Positions 27,247 to 35,992 of a stretch of 64,000 nucleotides of DNA are shown here, one piece after another (within the stretch, counting starts at the first letter, position 1; every line of letters begins with the position of its first letter). Origin of the DNA: Mesorhizobium huakuii (lineage in GTDB: Bacteria; Pseudomonadota; Alphaproteobacteria; Rhizobiales; Rhizobiaceae); contig NZ_CP050296.1 of NCBI RefSeq assembly GCF_014189455.1, positions 5,142,001 to 5,206,000 of the forward strand, written 5' to 3'. A program made the translations under genes and the position numbers. The notes beneath the pieces were generated by a model that was not told where the DNA came from, searched no databases, and was given only the letters and a program-made list of their open reading frames with translations.

Positions 27247-27777
27247 TCAGCCTTCCCCAAGCGCAGCAACGGTTCGTCGGTATAGTTGCGCCGTTTGCTC
27301 GTCGAAGCAGCAGAAGATGACGGTTTCGGGCATGTTTTTCTCTTCGACGACCATGCTGACCGTGCTGACGGCGATCTCGGTCGCCTCATCTTTCGGGTAG
27401 CGATAAACACCGGTCGAGATCGCCGGAAACGCCACCGTGCGGCAGCCATTGGCGGCCGCGAGTTCCAGCGACCTGCGATAGCAGGAGGCCAGCAGTTCGG
27501 CTTCGCCCTTGCCGCCGCCTAGCCAGACTGGTCCGACCGTGTGGATGATGTGCCGAGCCGGCAGTTTATAACCCTTGGTGATCTTGGCGTCGCCGACCTT
27601 GCATCCGTTCAGCATCCGGCATTCGAACTCGAGTTCGCGGCCCGCCGCGCGATGGATGGCGCCATCGACCCCGCCGCCGCCCAGCAGCGACGAATTGGCG
27701 GCATTGACGATGGCGTCGACATCCAGTTTCGTGATGTCGCCGATGTGGATGCGGAGCCTGTCCAGCGCCTTGCTCAT
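27247..27777 (-). CDS. Macro-domain protein (O-acetyl-ADP-ribose deacetylase type)
   Basis: 176-residue MacroD/YmdB-type macro domain. The signature [24 protein letters not shown] is cut over residues 25-48, with the Asn and the [10 protein letters not shown] loop that bind ADP-ribose; later [11 protein letters not shown] and [12 protein letters not shown] complete the site. Family members remove acetyl or ADP-ribose groups from ADP-ribose conjugates in the cytoplasm. The ATG at 27777 lies one base from the mccB stop codon, so it is almost certainly cotranscribed with ivd-mccB. Its link to leucine metabolism is unclear. Confidence 0.93.
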   Translation of the reverse strand: MSKALDRLRIHIGDITKLDVDAIVNAANSSLLGGGGVDGAIHRAAGRELEFECRMLNGCKVGDAKITKGYKLPARHIIHTVGPVWLGGGKGEAELLASCYRRSLELAAANGCRTVAFPAISTGVYRYPKDEATEIAVSTVSMVVEEKNMPETVIFCCFDEQTAQLYRRTVAALGEG

Positions 27778-27778
27778 C

Positions 27779-29386
27779 TCACATCCTGAACACGCCGAAG
27801 CGCGTGTCCTCGATTTCGGCGTTCAGCGCCGCGGACAGGCTGAGCGCCAGCACCTCGCGCGTCTTCGCCGGGTCGATGATGCCGTCATCCCAGAGGCGGG
27901 CGGACGAGTAGAGCGGATGGCCCTCATGCTCGTATTTCATCAGGATCGGCTTCTTGAATTTCGCCTCCTCCTCCGCGCTCCACTCCCCGCCCTTGCGCTC
28001 GATGCCTTCGCGCTTGACCATGGCAAGCACGGTCGCCGCCTGCTCGCCGCCCATCACCGAGATGCGGGCGTTCGGCCACATCCACAGGAAGCGCGGCGAA
28101 TAGGCCCGGCCGCACATGCCGTAGTTGCCGGCACCGAACGAACCGCCGATGATGACGGTCACCTTCGGCACCCTGGCGGTGGCAACCGCCATCACCAGCT
28201 TGGCGCCGTCCTTGGCGATGCCGCCTGCCTCGTACTTCCGGCCGACCATGAAGCCGGTGATGTTCTGCAGGAAGACCAGCGGGATCCTGCGCTGGCAGCA
28301 CAATTCGATGAAGTGCGCGCCCTTCAGCGCGCTTTCGGAGAACAGCACGCCGTTGTTGGCGATGATGCCGACCGGCATGCCGTGGAGATGGGCAAAGCCG
28401 GTAATCAGCGTTGTGCCGTAGTTCTGCTTGAACTCGTCGAATTCGGACCCGTCGACAAGGCGCGCGATCACCTCGCGCACATCATAGGGCTGGCGCAGAT
28501 CGGTCGGCACGACGCCATAGAGTTCGTCCGCCGGATGAAGTGGCGGAATCGATCTCTGTAAGTTCAGACTTACGGTCTTGTTCCGATTTAGGTTTTTGAC
28601 GATGCGACGGCAGATGGCGAGCGCATGTTCGTCGTCCATCGCATAGTGGTCGGCGACGCCGGAAAGCCGCGTATGCACATCCGCGCCACCCAGATCCTCG
28701 GCGCTGACATCCTCGCCGGTGGCCGCCTTCACCAGTGGCGGTCCGCCGAGGAAGATCGTCGCCTGGTTGCGCACCATGATCGTCTCGTCCGACATCGCCG
28801 GCACATAGGCGCCACCCGCGGTGCAGGACCCCATGACGCAGGCGATCTGCGGGATGCCGGCGGCGGACATGTTGGCCTGGTTGTAGAAGATGCGGCCGAA
28901 ATGCTCGCGGTCGGGAAACACCTCGTCCTGGTTGGGCAGGTTGGCGCCGCCGCTGTCGACCAGGTAGATGCAGGGCAGATTGTTCTGCAGCGCGATCTCC
29001 TGGGCGCGCAGGTGCTTTTTCACCGTCAGCGGATAGTAGGTGCCACCCTTCACCGTGGCGTCGTTGACGACGATCATCACCTCGGTGCCCTCGACCCGGC
29101 CGACGCCGGCGATCATGCCGGCCGAGGAAATCTCCTCGCCATACATTGACCACGCCGCGAACTGGCCGATCTCGAGGAACGGCGAGCCGGTGTCGAGCAA
29201 TTGCGCGAGCCGTTCGCGCGGCAACAGCTTGCCGCGGCCGACATGGCGCTCGCGTGCCTCCTCCGAGCCGCCGCGCTCAACGGTGGCAGCCTTTTCGGCG
29301 ATATCAGCGACCAGTTCGCGCATGCGTTCGGCATTGGCGCGAAAGGTGTCGGAGGAGGGGGAGATCTGGGTTTGCAGGACGGCCAT
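27779..29386 (-). CDS. mccB: Methylcrotonyl-CoA carboxylase beta (carboxyltransferase) subunit
   Basis: 535-residue carboxyltransferase subunit that moves CO2 from biotin on MccA to 3-methylcrotonyl-CoA. The N-domain contains the acyl-CoA binding region ([21 protein letters not shown]) and the C-domain the glycine-rich oxyanion region ([20 protein letters not shown]). The length matches MCC beta (~535). The ATG at 29386 follows the ivd stop after 2 bases, using GAGGGGGTG as ribosome-binding site; a GTG at 29392 is less likely. The stop is one base from the macro-domain gene. Confidence 0.94.
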   Translation of the reverse strand: MAVLQTQISPSSDTFRANAERMRELVADIAEKAATVERGGSEEARERHVGRGKLLPRERLAQLLDTGSPFLEIGQFAAWSMYGEEISSAGMIAGVGRVEGTEVMIVVNDATVKGGTYYPLTVKKHLRAQEIALQNNLPCIYLVDSGGANLPNQDEVFPDREHFGRIFYNQANMSAAGIPQIACVMGSCTAGGAYVPAMSDETIMVRNQATIFLGGPPLVKAATGEDVSAEDLGGADVHTRLSGVADHYAMDDEHALAICRRIVKNLNRNKTVSLNLQRSIPPLHPADELYGVVPTDLRQPYDVREVIARLVDGSEFDEFKQNYGTTLITGFAHLHGMPVGIIANNGVLFSESALKGAHFIELCCQRRIPLVFLQNITGFMVGRKYEAGGIAKDGAKLVMAVATARVPKVTVIIGGSFGAGNYGMCGRAYSPRFLWMWPNARISVMGGEQAATVLAMVKREGIERKGGEWSAEEEAKFKKPILMKYEHEGHPLYSSARLWDDGIIDPAKTREVLALSLSAALNAEIEDTRFGVFRM

Positions 29387-29388
29387 GC

Positions 29389-30552
29389 TCACACCCCCTC
29401 CGCCATGATCTCGCGGCCGATCAACCAGCGCCGGATTTCGCTGGTGCCGGCGCCGATCTCGTAGAGCTTGGCGTCGCGCAGCAAGCGGCCGGTCGGATAG
29501 TCGTTGATATAGCCATTGCCGCCCAGCAGCTGAAGCGCGTCGAGCGCCATCTGCGTCGCCTTCTCGGCGGCGAACAGCACGCAGCCGGCGGCATCCTTGC
29601 GGGTCGTCTGGCCGCGGTCGCAGGCGGCCGCGACGGCGTAGACGTAAGCGCGCGCGGCGTTCATCACCGTGTACATGTCGGCCAGCTTGCCTTGCACCAG
29701 CTGGAATTCGCCGATCGGCTGACCGAACTGCTTGCGGTCGTGCACATAGGGGATCGCCACATCGAGGCAGGCGGCCATCAGGCCGATCGGGCCGCCGGCA
29801 AGCACCGTGCGCTCGTAGTCGAGGCCCGACATCAGCACCTCGACGCCACGTCCTTCTTCATGCAGCACGTTGTCGAACGGCACCTCGACATCCTCGAACA
29901 CCAACTCCCCGGTGTTGGAGCCGCGCATGCCGAGCTTGTCGAGTTTCTGCGCCACGGAGAATCCCGTCATCGCCTTCTCGACGATGAAAGCGGTGATGCC
30001 GCGCGATTTCCGCTCCGGATCGGTCTTGGCGTAGACGACCAGCGTATCGGCGTCCGGCCCGTTGGTGATCCACATCTTGGTGCCGTTGAGCACATAGCGG
30101 TCGTTGCGCTTTTCGGCACGCAGCTTGAGCGAGACGACGTCGGAGCCGGCGCCGGATTCCGACATCGCCAGCGCGCCAACGCGCTCGCCCGAACACAGCG
30201 GCGGCAGGAATCTTTCCTTCTGCGCCGGCGTTGCCCAGCGGTTGATCTGGTTGACGCAAAGATTGGAATGGGCGCCGTAGGAGAGGCCGACTGAAGCCGA
30301 GGCGCGGGAAATCTCTTCCACCGCGATCACATGGGCGAGGTAGCCCATGCCGCTGCCGCCGAAATCGGGATCGGCGATGATGCCGAGCAGGCCGAGTTCT
30401 CCGAGCTCGCGCCACAGATGCGCCGGAAATTCGTTCTGGCGATCGATGTCGCCGGCGATCGGCGCGATCCTGTCCTGGGCGAAGCGCCGCACCAGGTCGC
30501 GCAACGCCTCGATGTCCTCGTCATGCCCGAAGCTGAGCGTGTTCGTGTACAT
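29389..30552 (-). CDS. ivd: Isovaleryl-CoA dehydrogenase
   Basis: 387-residue FAD acyl-CoA dehydrogenase converting isovaleryl-CoA to 3-methylcrotonyl-CoA in leucine catabolism, electrons passing to ETF and then ETF-QO. The assignment rests on the position of the catalytic base: Glu in [11 protein letters not shown], while the site that holds Glu in medium-chain dehydrogenases is Ala ([12 protein letters not shown]), exactly the isovaleryl pattern. FAD motifs SESGAGSD and [11 protein letters not shown] are present. ATG 30552 has GGAGG upstream. First enzyme gene of the ivd-mccB-macro-mccA row. Confidence 0.96.
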   Translation of the reverse strand: MYTNTLSFGHDEDIEALRDLVRRFAQDRIAPIAGDIDRQNEFPAHLWRELGELGLLGIIADPDFGGSGMGYLAHVIAVEEISRASASVGLSYGAHSNLCVNQINRWATPAQKERFLPPLCSGERVGALAMSESGAGSDVVSLKLRAEKRNDRYVLNGTKMWITNGPDADTLVVYAKTDPERKSRGITAFIVEKAMTGFSVAQKLDKLGMRGSNTGELVFEDVEVPFDNVLHEEGRGVEVLMSGLDYERTVLAGGPIGLMAACLDVAIPYVHDRKQFGQPIGEFQLVQGKLADMYTVMNAARAYVYAVAAACDRGQTTRKDAAGCVLFAAEKATQMALDALQLLGGNGYINDYPTGRLLRDAKLYEIGAGTSEIRRWLIGREIMAEGV

Positions 30553-30567
30553 GGCGTTCCTCCTGCC

Positions 30568-30611
30568 GCATGACCCCGAAAATCGACTTCGATTTTCGGA
30601 AAGGATCATGC
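30568..30611. repeat. RIME-like palindromic repeat
   Basis: Palindrome GCATGACCCCGAAAATCG...GATTTTCGGAAAGGATCATGC fills the gap between the TetR stop and the ivd start, leaving only about 15 bases on each side; it would be transcribed as a hairpin if the two genes share a message. Confidence 0.85.
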
Positions 30612-30625
30612 GCAAAATTCAAGTG

Positions 30626-31267
30626 CTACAGCGTCCTTTGCACGTCCGAGGGGCGTGCGGCGCTGTAGGTATCCATCCTCGCGCCAACCAGGCGCATTGT
30701 CATCGAAAGATATGTCGCTGTTACTTCAGGAACCGACAGCCGCTCGCCAGGGCGATACCAGACGATGACGCCGGTCATCATCTGGATTAGCGCCATGGCC
30801 GTCAGGCCGGTGTCCTCGATGCTGAAGGCGCCGGTCTCGGCGCCATCGCGCAAGATGGTGCGCAGTTCCTTTTCGTAGGCCGTGCGCATGCGCAGCATTT
30901 GTGTCAGCCTGTCGGGCGACAGGCTGCGCAATTCCATGTTCGACACATGCGTGGCGTGCCGGCGCTCGATGTGGAAAGCGATATGGTTGCGCACATAGGC
31001 CGCAAGCTGCTCTGTCGGATCGGCGCCGGTTGGCCTGATATGTTCCCAGGCCTCGCGAAGCCCTTCCATGTGCTCGCGCATCAGGGTGAACAGCAGGTCT
31101 TCCTTGGTTGGGAAATAGCGGTAGAGCGCGGCCGCCTGCACGCCGACCTCGGCGGCCAGCTGGCGCATCGACATGGCCTCGTAGCCGTGGCGCGCGATCA
31201 AATTGACCGCCGCTTCGCGGACCGCCGCTTCAGTTCGCCCGCCGTCGGATCCTGTGGTGCGCGCCAT
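30626..31267 (-). CDS. TetR-family regulator, probable regulator of the leucine cluster
   Basis: 213 residues. TetR_N helix-turn-helix (about 15-65: VNLIARHGYEAMSMRQLAAEVGVQ cut by the turn, then AALYRYFPTKEDLL) and a C-terminal ligand domain. It heads the gene row ivd-mccB, so control of leucine/isovalerate degradation is likely; TetR-type (LiuQ) regulators do this in some proteobacteria. Ligand unknown. ATG 31267 follows GAGGTGATC. A palindrome 32 bases upstream may be its own operator. Confidence 0.88.
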   Translation of the reverse strand: MARTTGSDGGRTEAAVREAAVNLIARHGYEAMSMRQLAAEVGVQAAALYRYFPTKEDLLFTLMREHMEGLREAWEHIRPTGADPTEQLAAYVRNHIAFHIERRHATHVSNMELRSLSPDRLTQMLRMRTAYEKELRTILRDGAETGAFSIEDTGLTAMALIQMMTGVIVWYRPGERLSVPEVTATYLSMTMRLVGARMDTYSAARPSDVQRTL

Positions 31268-31293
31268 GATCACCTCGTTAAGGCGAAGATAAT

Positions 31294-31311
31294 AAAACGA
31301 ACGTTCAATTA
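31294..31311. promoter_or_regulatory. Candidate TetR operator
   Basis: Palindrome centred on GAACGTTC (31299-31306) in AAAACGAACGTTCAATTAA, 32 bases upstream of the TetR start and in an A/T-rich stretch. Self-regulation is inferred. Confidence 0.5.
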
Positions 31312-31349
31312 ATTCAAGGGCATCCGATGAATTCAAGACGCGCATGCAC

Positions 31350-31634
31350 CTATGCGACGATCCTGAAGTCTCCAGGCGCGGTCCAGGTCTCGAACTCCTC
31401 CACGTCGACCCGTGAGACCGAAGCGCCTGCCGGGCCTTGCCAGAGCCGTTCGATCATGGCCGAAACCGCCGCGTCGGCGCCGGCAAGCCATGCCGTCACC
31501 GAGCCGTCTCTTTCGTTGCGCACCCAGCCCACCAGCCCAAGCCCGGCCGCTTCGCCTCTCGCCCAGATCCTGTAGCCGACGCCTTGCACTCTGCCGTGTA
31601 TGCGGGCCTGCACTGCCCGTTTCCGATCGTTCAT
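31350..31634 (-). CDS. acyP: Acylphosphatase
   Basis: 94-residue small enzyme hydrolysing acyl phosphates. The signature GRVQGVGYRIWARGEA (about 14-29; catalytic Arg in GYR) and the second motif GWVRNERDGSVTAWLAG (Asn) are both intact. Stand-alone gene, convergent with nothing; its promoter lies in the gap with the divergent MarR gene. Cytoplasmic. Confidence 0.96.
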   Translation of the reverse strand: MNDRKRAVQARIHGRVQGVGYRIWARGEAAGLGLVGWVRNERDGSVTAWLAGADAAVSAMIERLWQGPAGASVSRVDVEEFETWTAPGDFRIVA

Positions 31635-31755
31635 CGCTCGCTCCCTTGCACAGAGTCTGGCGCAGGATCGAACGAAGGCAACTGGCTTGAACGGAGGATG
31701 CTATCAAATTGAGTCATCGCTTGTCCTGAGATAGATGACTTGCGCCAATAAATAA

Positions 31756-31768
31756 TTGACTAAGTCAA
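31756..31768. promoter_or_regulatory. Candidate MarR operator
   Basis: Perfect palindrome TTGACTAAGTCAA, with an A/T-rich flank, 49 bases upstream of the MarR start and between the divergent acyP and MarR genes. A binding site for the MarR protein is inferred. Confidence 0.55.
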
Positions 31769-31816
31769 CTTTTTCGCGATGATCCGGCAGCATGGAAATT
31801 GTCTGGGACGCTTGAC

Positions 31817-32347
31817 ATGCCAACCGATCGGAATGCCTTGGTCCGCGACCTCAGGTGCTTCAACCGGTTCTATACCGGCCTGATCGGGCTTCTCGACGAA
31901 ACTTTGACGCACAGTGCCTATACGTTGACCGAGGCGCGGGTGCTGTTCGAACTGGGCCGTCGGCCCGGCTATATTGCGACCAGCCCTGGCGGCAAGGCAG
32001 GCTTTCTCGCACGGGCGCTTCAGATCGATTTCGGACCGGCAGCGTCCGACATTGCCCGGGAGCTCCAGCTGGATCCTGCCTATGTCACGAGAATCCTTCG
32101 AAAATTCTCTTCCGCCGGCCTGATCGAAACGCTCCCCGGCTCCGATGCTCTGCGCCGGCGTGTCCTTGCGCTCACCGTCCGCGGTGAGGCCGCGCTTGCC
32201 GCACTCCAGGCGGCGGCGGATCGCGATCTTACCCGCCTGACCGCGGGCCTGGGCGACGAGGAGGCCGCCGAGTTGTCGGATATGCTGGCACGCGTCAGGG
32301 ATCTGCTAGGCGGAGCGCCGGCATCCGAACGCCGCGAAATTGGCTAG
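31817..32347 (+). CDS. MarR-family transcriptional regulator
   Basis: 176 residues. A winged-helix domain occupies about 35-115: TEARVLFELG, IARELQLDPAYVTRILRKF (recognition helix) and the wing DALRRRVLALTVRGE. C-terminal dimerisation helix. A linker of about 15 residues (RPGYIATSPGGKAGF) is longer than usual between helix 2 and 3. The DNA-binding region resembles the MarR half of MarR-acetyltransferase fusions, but no acetyltransferase follows here. ATG 31817; an in-frame TTG at 31799 is less likely. The stop TAG shares bases CTAG with the stop of the convergent aminotransferase. Confidence 0.85.
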   Translation: MPTDRNALVRDLRCFNRFYTGLIGLLDETLTHSAYTLTEARVLFELGRRPGYIATSPGGKAGFLARALQIDFGPAASDIARELQLDPAYVTRILRKFSSAGLIETLPGSDALRRRVLALTVRGEAALAALQAAADRDLTRLTAGLGDEEAAELSDMLARVRDLLGGAPASERREIG

Positions 32348-33456
32348 TTCCCTCGCGCCGCCGCCAAGGCGCCGGGCAATTCCTCGGCAAAAATGTCCAG
32401 CTCGTGGTCGAGGCCGACGCTGACGCGGACGCAGCGGTCGAGCCCTGGCGCCATCGGCTTGCGGATGAACACATCGCGCGACAGCAGCCCCTGCAGCACT
32501 TTCAGCGCGAAGGCACCATCATGGCCACAATCGATGGTGACGAAATTGGTCGCCGAGGCCAGCGGCTGCAACCCGTTCTGCTCGGCGATCGCCGCGATGC
32601 GCCGGCGCCCGGCAGCCACCCGCGCCACCACCGTCTCGAGATAGGCCCGGTCGGCAAGCGCCTCGACGCCGGCGATCTGCGCCATGCGGCTGACGCCATA
32701 GTGGTTGCGGATCTTCTCGAAGTCGCGGATCACCTGGGTCTCCGCAATCGCATAGCCGCAGCGTATGCCGGCAAGCCCGTAAGCCTTTGAAAAGGTTCGC
32801 ATGCGGATGACATTCGGCCGCGAGACATCGATCGGCGGCAAAGCCGAGGCCGGCCCCAATTCGCCATAGGCCTCGTCGAGCACCAGCATGGTGGTCTGCG
32901 GCAACGCTTCGATGAAGCGGATCACCTCGTCCGCTTCCCACCAACTGCCCATCGGATTGTCCGGGTTGGACAGATAGACCAACGGTGCCTTCTCCTTGAC
33001 GACAGCCGCGAGCAAACCATCCAGACTTTCGTGGTCGTTCACGTAGGGGACGGCCACCAGCCGCCCGCCGACGCCGGCAACATGGAAGTTGAAGGTCGGA
33101 TAGGCGCCGAGCGAGGTCACCACCGCATCGCCAGGCGCCACATACATGCGCGCCACCAGGCTGAGCAGGCCATCGATGCCTTCGCCGACAACGACATTCT
33201 CGATTGCCACGCCGTGATGCGCGGCCGCCGCCACCTTCAACTCGTAATTATCGGGATCGCAATACATCCACTGGTCGCGCGCAACGCGCTCCATGCGGGC
33301 GATGACGCGTGGCGAAGGGCCAAAACTGCTTTCATTGGCGCCGATGCGGGCACGAAAAGCCCGCCCGCGCTCGCGCTCCTGTGCTTCCGGGCCGACAAAC
33401 GGCACGGTTGAGGGGAGTGCTGCAATGATCGGCGAGAGGGCAGGGCGCTGACGCAT
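32344..33456 (-). CDS. PLP-dependent aminotransferase, HisC-like
   Basis: 370-residue class I/II aminotransferase similar to histidinol-phosphate aminotransferase. PLP-binding features: NPDNPMGSWW (Asn), VLDEAYGELG (Asp/Tyr), and the Schiff-base Lys in RTFSKAYGLAGIRCGYA. It is not in a histidine operon, so an amino acid or amino-alcohol other than histidinol phosphate may be its substrate. The ATG at 33456 gives the normal N-terminus; the longer upstream frame is not conserved-looking. The stop overlaps the MarR stop (CTAG). Confidence 0.92.
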   Translation of the reverse strand: MRQRPALSPIIAALPSTVPFVGPEAQERERGRAFRARIGANESSFGPSPRVIARMERVARDQWMYCDPDNYELKVAAAAHHGVAIENVVVGEGIDGLLSLVARMYVAPGDAVVTSLGAYPTFNFHVAGVGGRLVAVPYVNDHESLDGLLAAVVKEKAPLVYLSNPDNPMGSWWEADEVIRFIEALPQTTMLVLDEAYGELGPASALPPIDVSRPNVIRMRTFSKAYGLAGIRCGYAIAETQVIRDFEKIRNHYGVSRMAQIAGVEALADRAYLETVVARVAAGRRRIAAIAEQNGLQPLASATNFVTIDCGHDGAFALKVLQGLLSRDVFIRKPMAPGLDRCVRVSVGLDHELDIFAEELPGALAAARGN

Positions 33457-33776
33457 GGTGGGAGCTCGCTTGGAAAGGGAGTTTCTTGCTAGCGTGGCGG
33501 GGGGTGGTGCAAGTCCGGAGGAGGCGTCGGCAGGGAATGCGATGTGTCCTTGGAGGTCAGCATCACGTCGGATTTGCCGGATTCTCCCGCCCCTTTTGCC
33601 GGCGAGACAAGATGGGCAGCCGCTCGCCTGGTCAATGTACCTGAAGGTCCCAACCCTCGGCCAAGACGGTAGGGGCGAAGGCCGCACCACCAAGGCGTTC
33701 TTCGACTGCCCCGCTTCACATTTATTCTCCCCGATATCCATGCCACCATCTGATGGTCGAGGGTCGTGCCGGCAAC
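33457..33776. other. Intergenic, no gene seen
   Basis: About 320 bases between the aminotransferase start and the porin terminator. It should contain the aminotransferase promoter near 33470-33520. I see no RNA gene or repeat. Confidence 0.4.
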
Positions 33777-33805
33777 GAAAACCCGGCGGTTGCCCGCCGG
33801 GTTTC
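33777..33805 (-). terminator. Rho-independent terminator of the first porin gene
   Basis: Stem of about 12 bases: 33778-33789 with 33794-33805, GCAA loop, followed on the minus strand by TTTTCGTT. It lies 23 bases past the porin stop. Confidence 0.85.
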
Positions 33806-33827
33806 TTGTCTCCGAAAGTATCTGGTC

Positions 33828-35009
33828 TTAGAAGTCGCGCTGGAAGCGGATGATACCGCCGACGCTGTTCTTCTTGGTGGCGCCGGTCCAGTTCGAGTTG
33901 TCGGCCTCGTCGAACTTGCCGTCGTGAAGGTAGTCAACTTCGCCGGTGACCGTGAAGCCCGGAACGAGAGTGTAGGCAACGTTCGCCGCGACCCCGTAAT
34001 TCTTCCACTGATCACCCGACACCTGGAGATTGAACGAGGTCTTCTCGTTGAACTTGTAGGTGCCGCCGGCCCAGAATGCCCAATTGCCGCCCCACTGTTT
34101 GTAGAAGCCGCGGCCGCCCGCGGGGCTACCAACGATGAAACCGCCGCTATCGCGATTAACATCATTGAGCTTGCCGTCAGAGCCGTAACCACCGATGACG
34201 AACAGCGACAGTTCGTTGGAGACGTTGACGTCCAAGCGAATCTTGCCGGCCACCGACTCATAGTTGCTGTCATAAGCAACGACGCCGCTGATGCCGCCCC
34301 AGCCCTGCGTCCACTTCACGCCGCCGACGACATGCGGAACATAGCTATCAATCGTGCCCACGCCGTAGAAGCCAGGAGTGCCGCCGCCCGCACCTTCTTC
34401 CAGCGAAACCACGGCCGAGAAACCGTTGCCGGCGTCGAAGTAATACTGGATCTCGTTCGTCTGGAAATCGCCATAAGGAACCAGCGTATCGTTGATGACG
34501 TTGCCGGCGTAGCCGATGAACGTATCGAAGGCCGATTCGTCGAGACCAACGCGCAGACCGCCGAGCTGCACCCAGGCGAAGTGCAAGTCGAAGTCCTTGT
34601 TGCCGGCGGAATTGACATCGTCATCAGCGTTATGATTACCGAAATTCATGCGCATTTCGGTGTAGGTCTTCAACGTGCCGAGCTCGGTTTCCTGGCCGGT
34701 CCAGGTCTTCAGCGTGAAGCGGGTGTTCTTGAACCAGGTGCCCTGGTCCTTGCCGCTCGTCACGTCACCAGTGCGAGCACCATCGAACGAGCCGATATCG
34801 CCGCCGGCGGCATCGTAACGGACATAGCCGCCGATGCGCAGGCAGGTCTCGGTGCCGGGGATGTAGAAGTAGCCAGCGCCGTAGACGTCGCAGATCTTGA
34901 CGTATTCAGCGGGTTCCGGCTCGGCGACGACGACGGCGTCGGCGGCGCGCGCACCGGAAACTGCGATCAGGGCCGCAGCGGAGCCGAGAAGAAGGCTCTT
35001 GATGTTCAT
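33828..35009 (-). CDS. Omp2/RopA-type outer-membrane porin, paralogue 1
   Basis: 393-residue trimeric general porin (16-stranded barrel family, Porin_2). Signal peptide MNIKSLLLGSAAALIAVSG ending ARAA; the family opening EPAEYVKICDVYGAGYFYIP with two cysteines, and the C-terminal strand IIRFQRDF ending in Phe as required for outer-membrane insertion. The ATG has GGAGGTCAGAAA upstream. Its first ~190 bases are nearly identical to paralogue 2 at 35993, in the opposite orientation. Confidence 0.95.
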   Translation of the reverse strand: MNIKSLLLGSAAALIAVSGARAADAVVVAEPEPAEYVKICDVYGAGYFYIPGTETCLRIGGYVRYDAAGGDIGSFDGARTGDVTSGKDQGTWFKNTRFTLKTWTGQETELGTLKTYTEMRMNFGNHNADDDVNSAGNKDFDLHFAWVQLGGLRVGLDESAFDTFIGYAGNVINDTLVPYGDFQTNEIQYYFDAGNGFSAVVSLEEGAGGGTPGFYGVGTIDSYVPHVVGGVKWTQGWGGISGVVAYDSNYESVAGKIRLDVNVSNELSLFVIGGYGSDGKLNDVNRDSGGFIVGSPAGGRGFYKQWGGNWAFWAGGTYKFNEKTSFNLQVSGDQWKNYGVAANVAYTLVPGFTVTGEVDYLHDGKFDEADNSNWTGATKKNSVGGIIRFQRDF

Positions 35010-35106
35010 TTTCTGACCTCCAGTCAGAATCGAGATCGGAGGTCAGCGAAAAGCAGATCGGATGGCCGTTTCTCGTTTTATCTCAGATAGATAGCGTCAT
35101 GGGCCA

Positions 35107-35358
35107 TCAGTGGGGCTCAGATCGCCAAAATCGCTTGCTCGCAAAAGCCTTGCCCGATCCGGTCTTGAAATATCGCTCGAGCTGCCGTGCATTGGCCTCG
35201 GTTTCGACCGCAATATACGTCTTCAAGGCGACAGGCAGATGAGCCTTGGTCGAAGTCACATAGCCCGACTGATGTGATTCGAACCGGCGTCGAAGGTCGT
35301 TTGTCGACCCAACATAGACGTCACCATTATGGAGCTGCAGGAAATAAACGTACCACAT
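35107..35358 (-). CDS. GIY-YIG domain endonuclease-like protein
   Basis: 83-residue single-domain GIY-YIG protein: WYVYFLQLHNGDVYVGSTNDL (start of the domain), the catalytic Arg in LRRRFESHQSG and the later Glu in TEANARQLERYFKTGSG. Such small proteins (UPF0213/YhbQ-like) occur widely and their function is poorly defined. It sits between two porin genes and immediately downstream of tRNA-Ser in the same orientation. Confidence 0.92.
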   Translation of the reverse strand: MWYVYFLQLHNGDVYVGSTNDLRRRFESHQSGYVTSTKAHLPVALKTYIAVETEANARQLERYFKTGSGKAFASKRFWRSEPH

Positions 35359-35410
35359 AGTCCCCCTACGCTACTTCGTAGCTTCGGGCGACACCCCACG
35401 CCCAAATGCG

Positions 35411-35436
35411 GCTTCGGGTGGCCTGCCACCCGAAGC
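35411..35436. terminator. Hairpin downstream of tRNA-Ser
   Basis: Perfect 12-base arms GCTTCGGGTGGC/GCCACCCGAAGC with a 2-base loop, about 16 bases past the tRNA 3' end on the minus strand. No T-tract. Confidence 0.5.
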
Positions 35437-35451
35437 CCGCAGGGCGTAGGG

Positions 35452-35542
35452 TGGCGGAGAGGATGGGATTCGAACCCACGAGAAGCTTTTGACCTCTACT
35501 CCCTTAGCAGGGGAGCGCCTTCGACCACTCGGCCACCTCTCC
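35452..35542 (-). tRNA. tRNA-Ser (anticodon GCU)
   Basis: Acceptor stem GGAGAGG/CCTCTCC (35536-35542 with 35456-35462), discriminator G and encoded CCA (35452-35454). The anticodon GCT is at 35506-35508 inside CCCCTGCTAAGGG; the long variable arm and TTCGAATCC T-loop fit serine class II tRNA. It reads AGC and AGU codons. Confidence 0.96.
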
Positions 35543-35992
35543 GTTGCGCCGCTGGATAAAGAAAAGCGCCGGCACAATCAACAAGCCCGCGTCATTATAT
35601 GGAAAAATAACGGCGCACCGAACCGCGGCTTTCCCAGGTGCGGCGGTTCTGCGGCAATTCCCGGGCCGGTGACTCGCGGCCTTGCCATGATTCCGTCGGC
35701 CGGTTGCCGGATTCGGCTGGAAATAGGCCGCTGCGGCGGAGCCAATGGTTAACGAGAGCTTTCTGAGTGAGGCCAAATCGTGTCATTTGTGCAACAACGC
35801 TGGGGGATAGCAGCCGAACAGCCCTTTCGCAGGTACGATCGTGGTTGAACGCCGCCGCCTCATGGGTAATGTCGAATTCGAAGGAGCGGCGCGGTGCGCA
35901 TCTTTTTCGGTAGTGGGGATGGGGCAGGGAACGCTGTCCTTCAGCAAAGAATACCCAGACCCGTTTTTTAACTTTTGACTGGAGGTCAGAAA
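35543..35992. promoter_or_regulatory. Intergenic region and porin 2 leader
   Basis: 450 bases without a credible gene between tRNA-Ser and the second porin. It should hold the tRNA promoter (minus strand) and the porin promoter. The last ~100 bases (35890-35992) share blocks with the leader of the third porin: GTGCGC, CTTTTTCG, a G-rich stretch, and GACTGGAGGTCAGAAAATG at the start codon. Confidence 0.6.
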
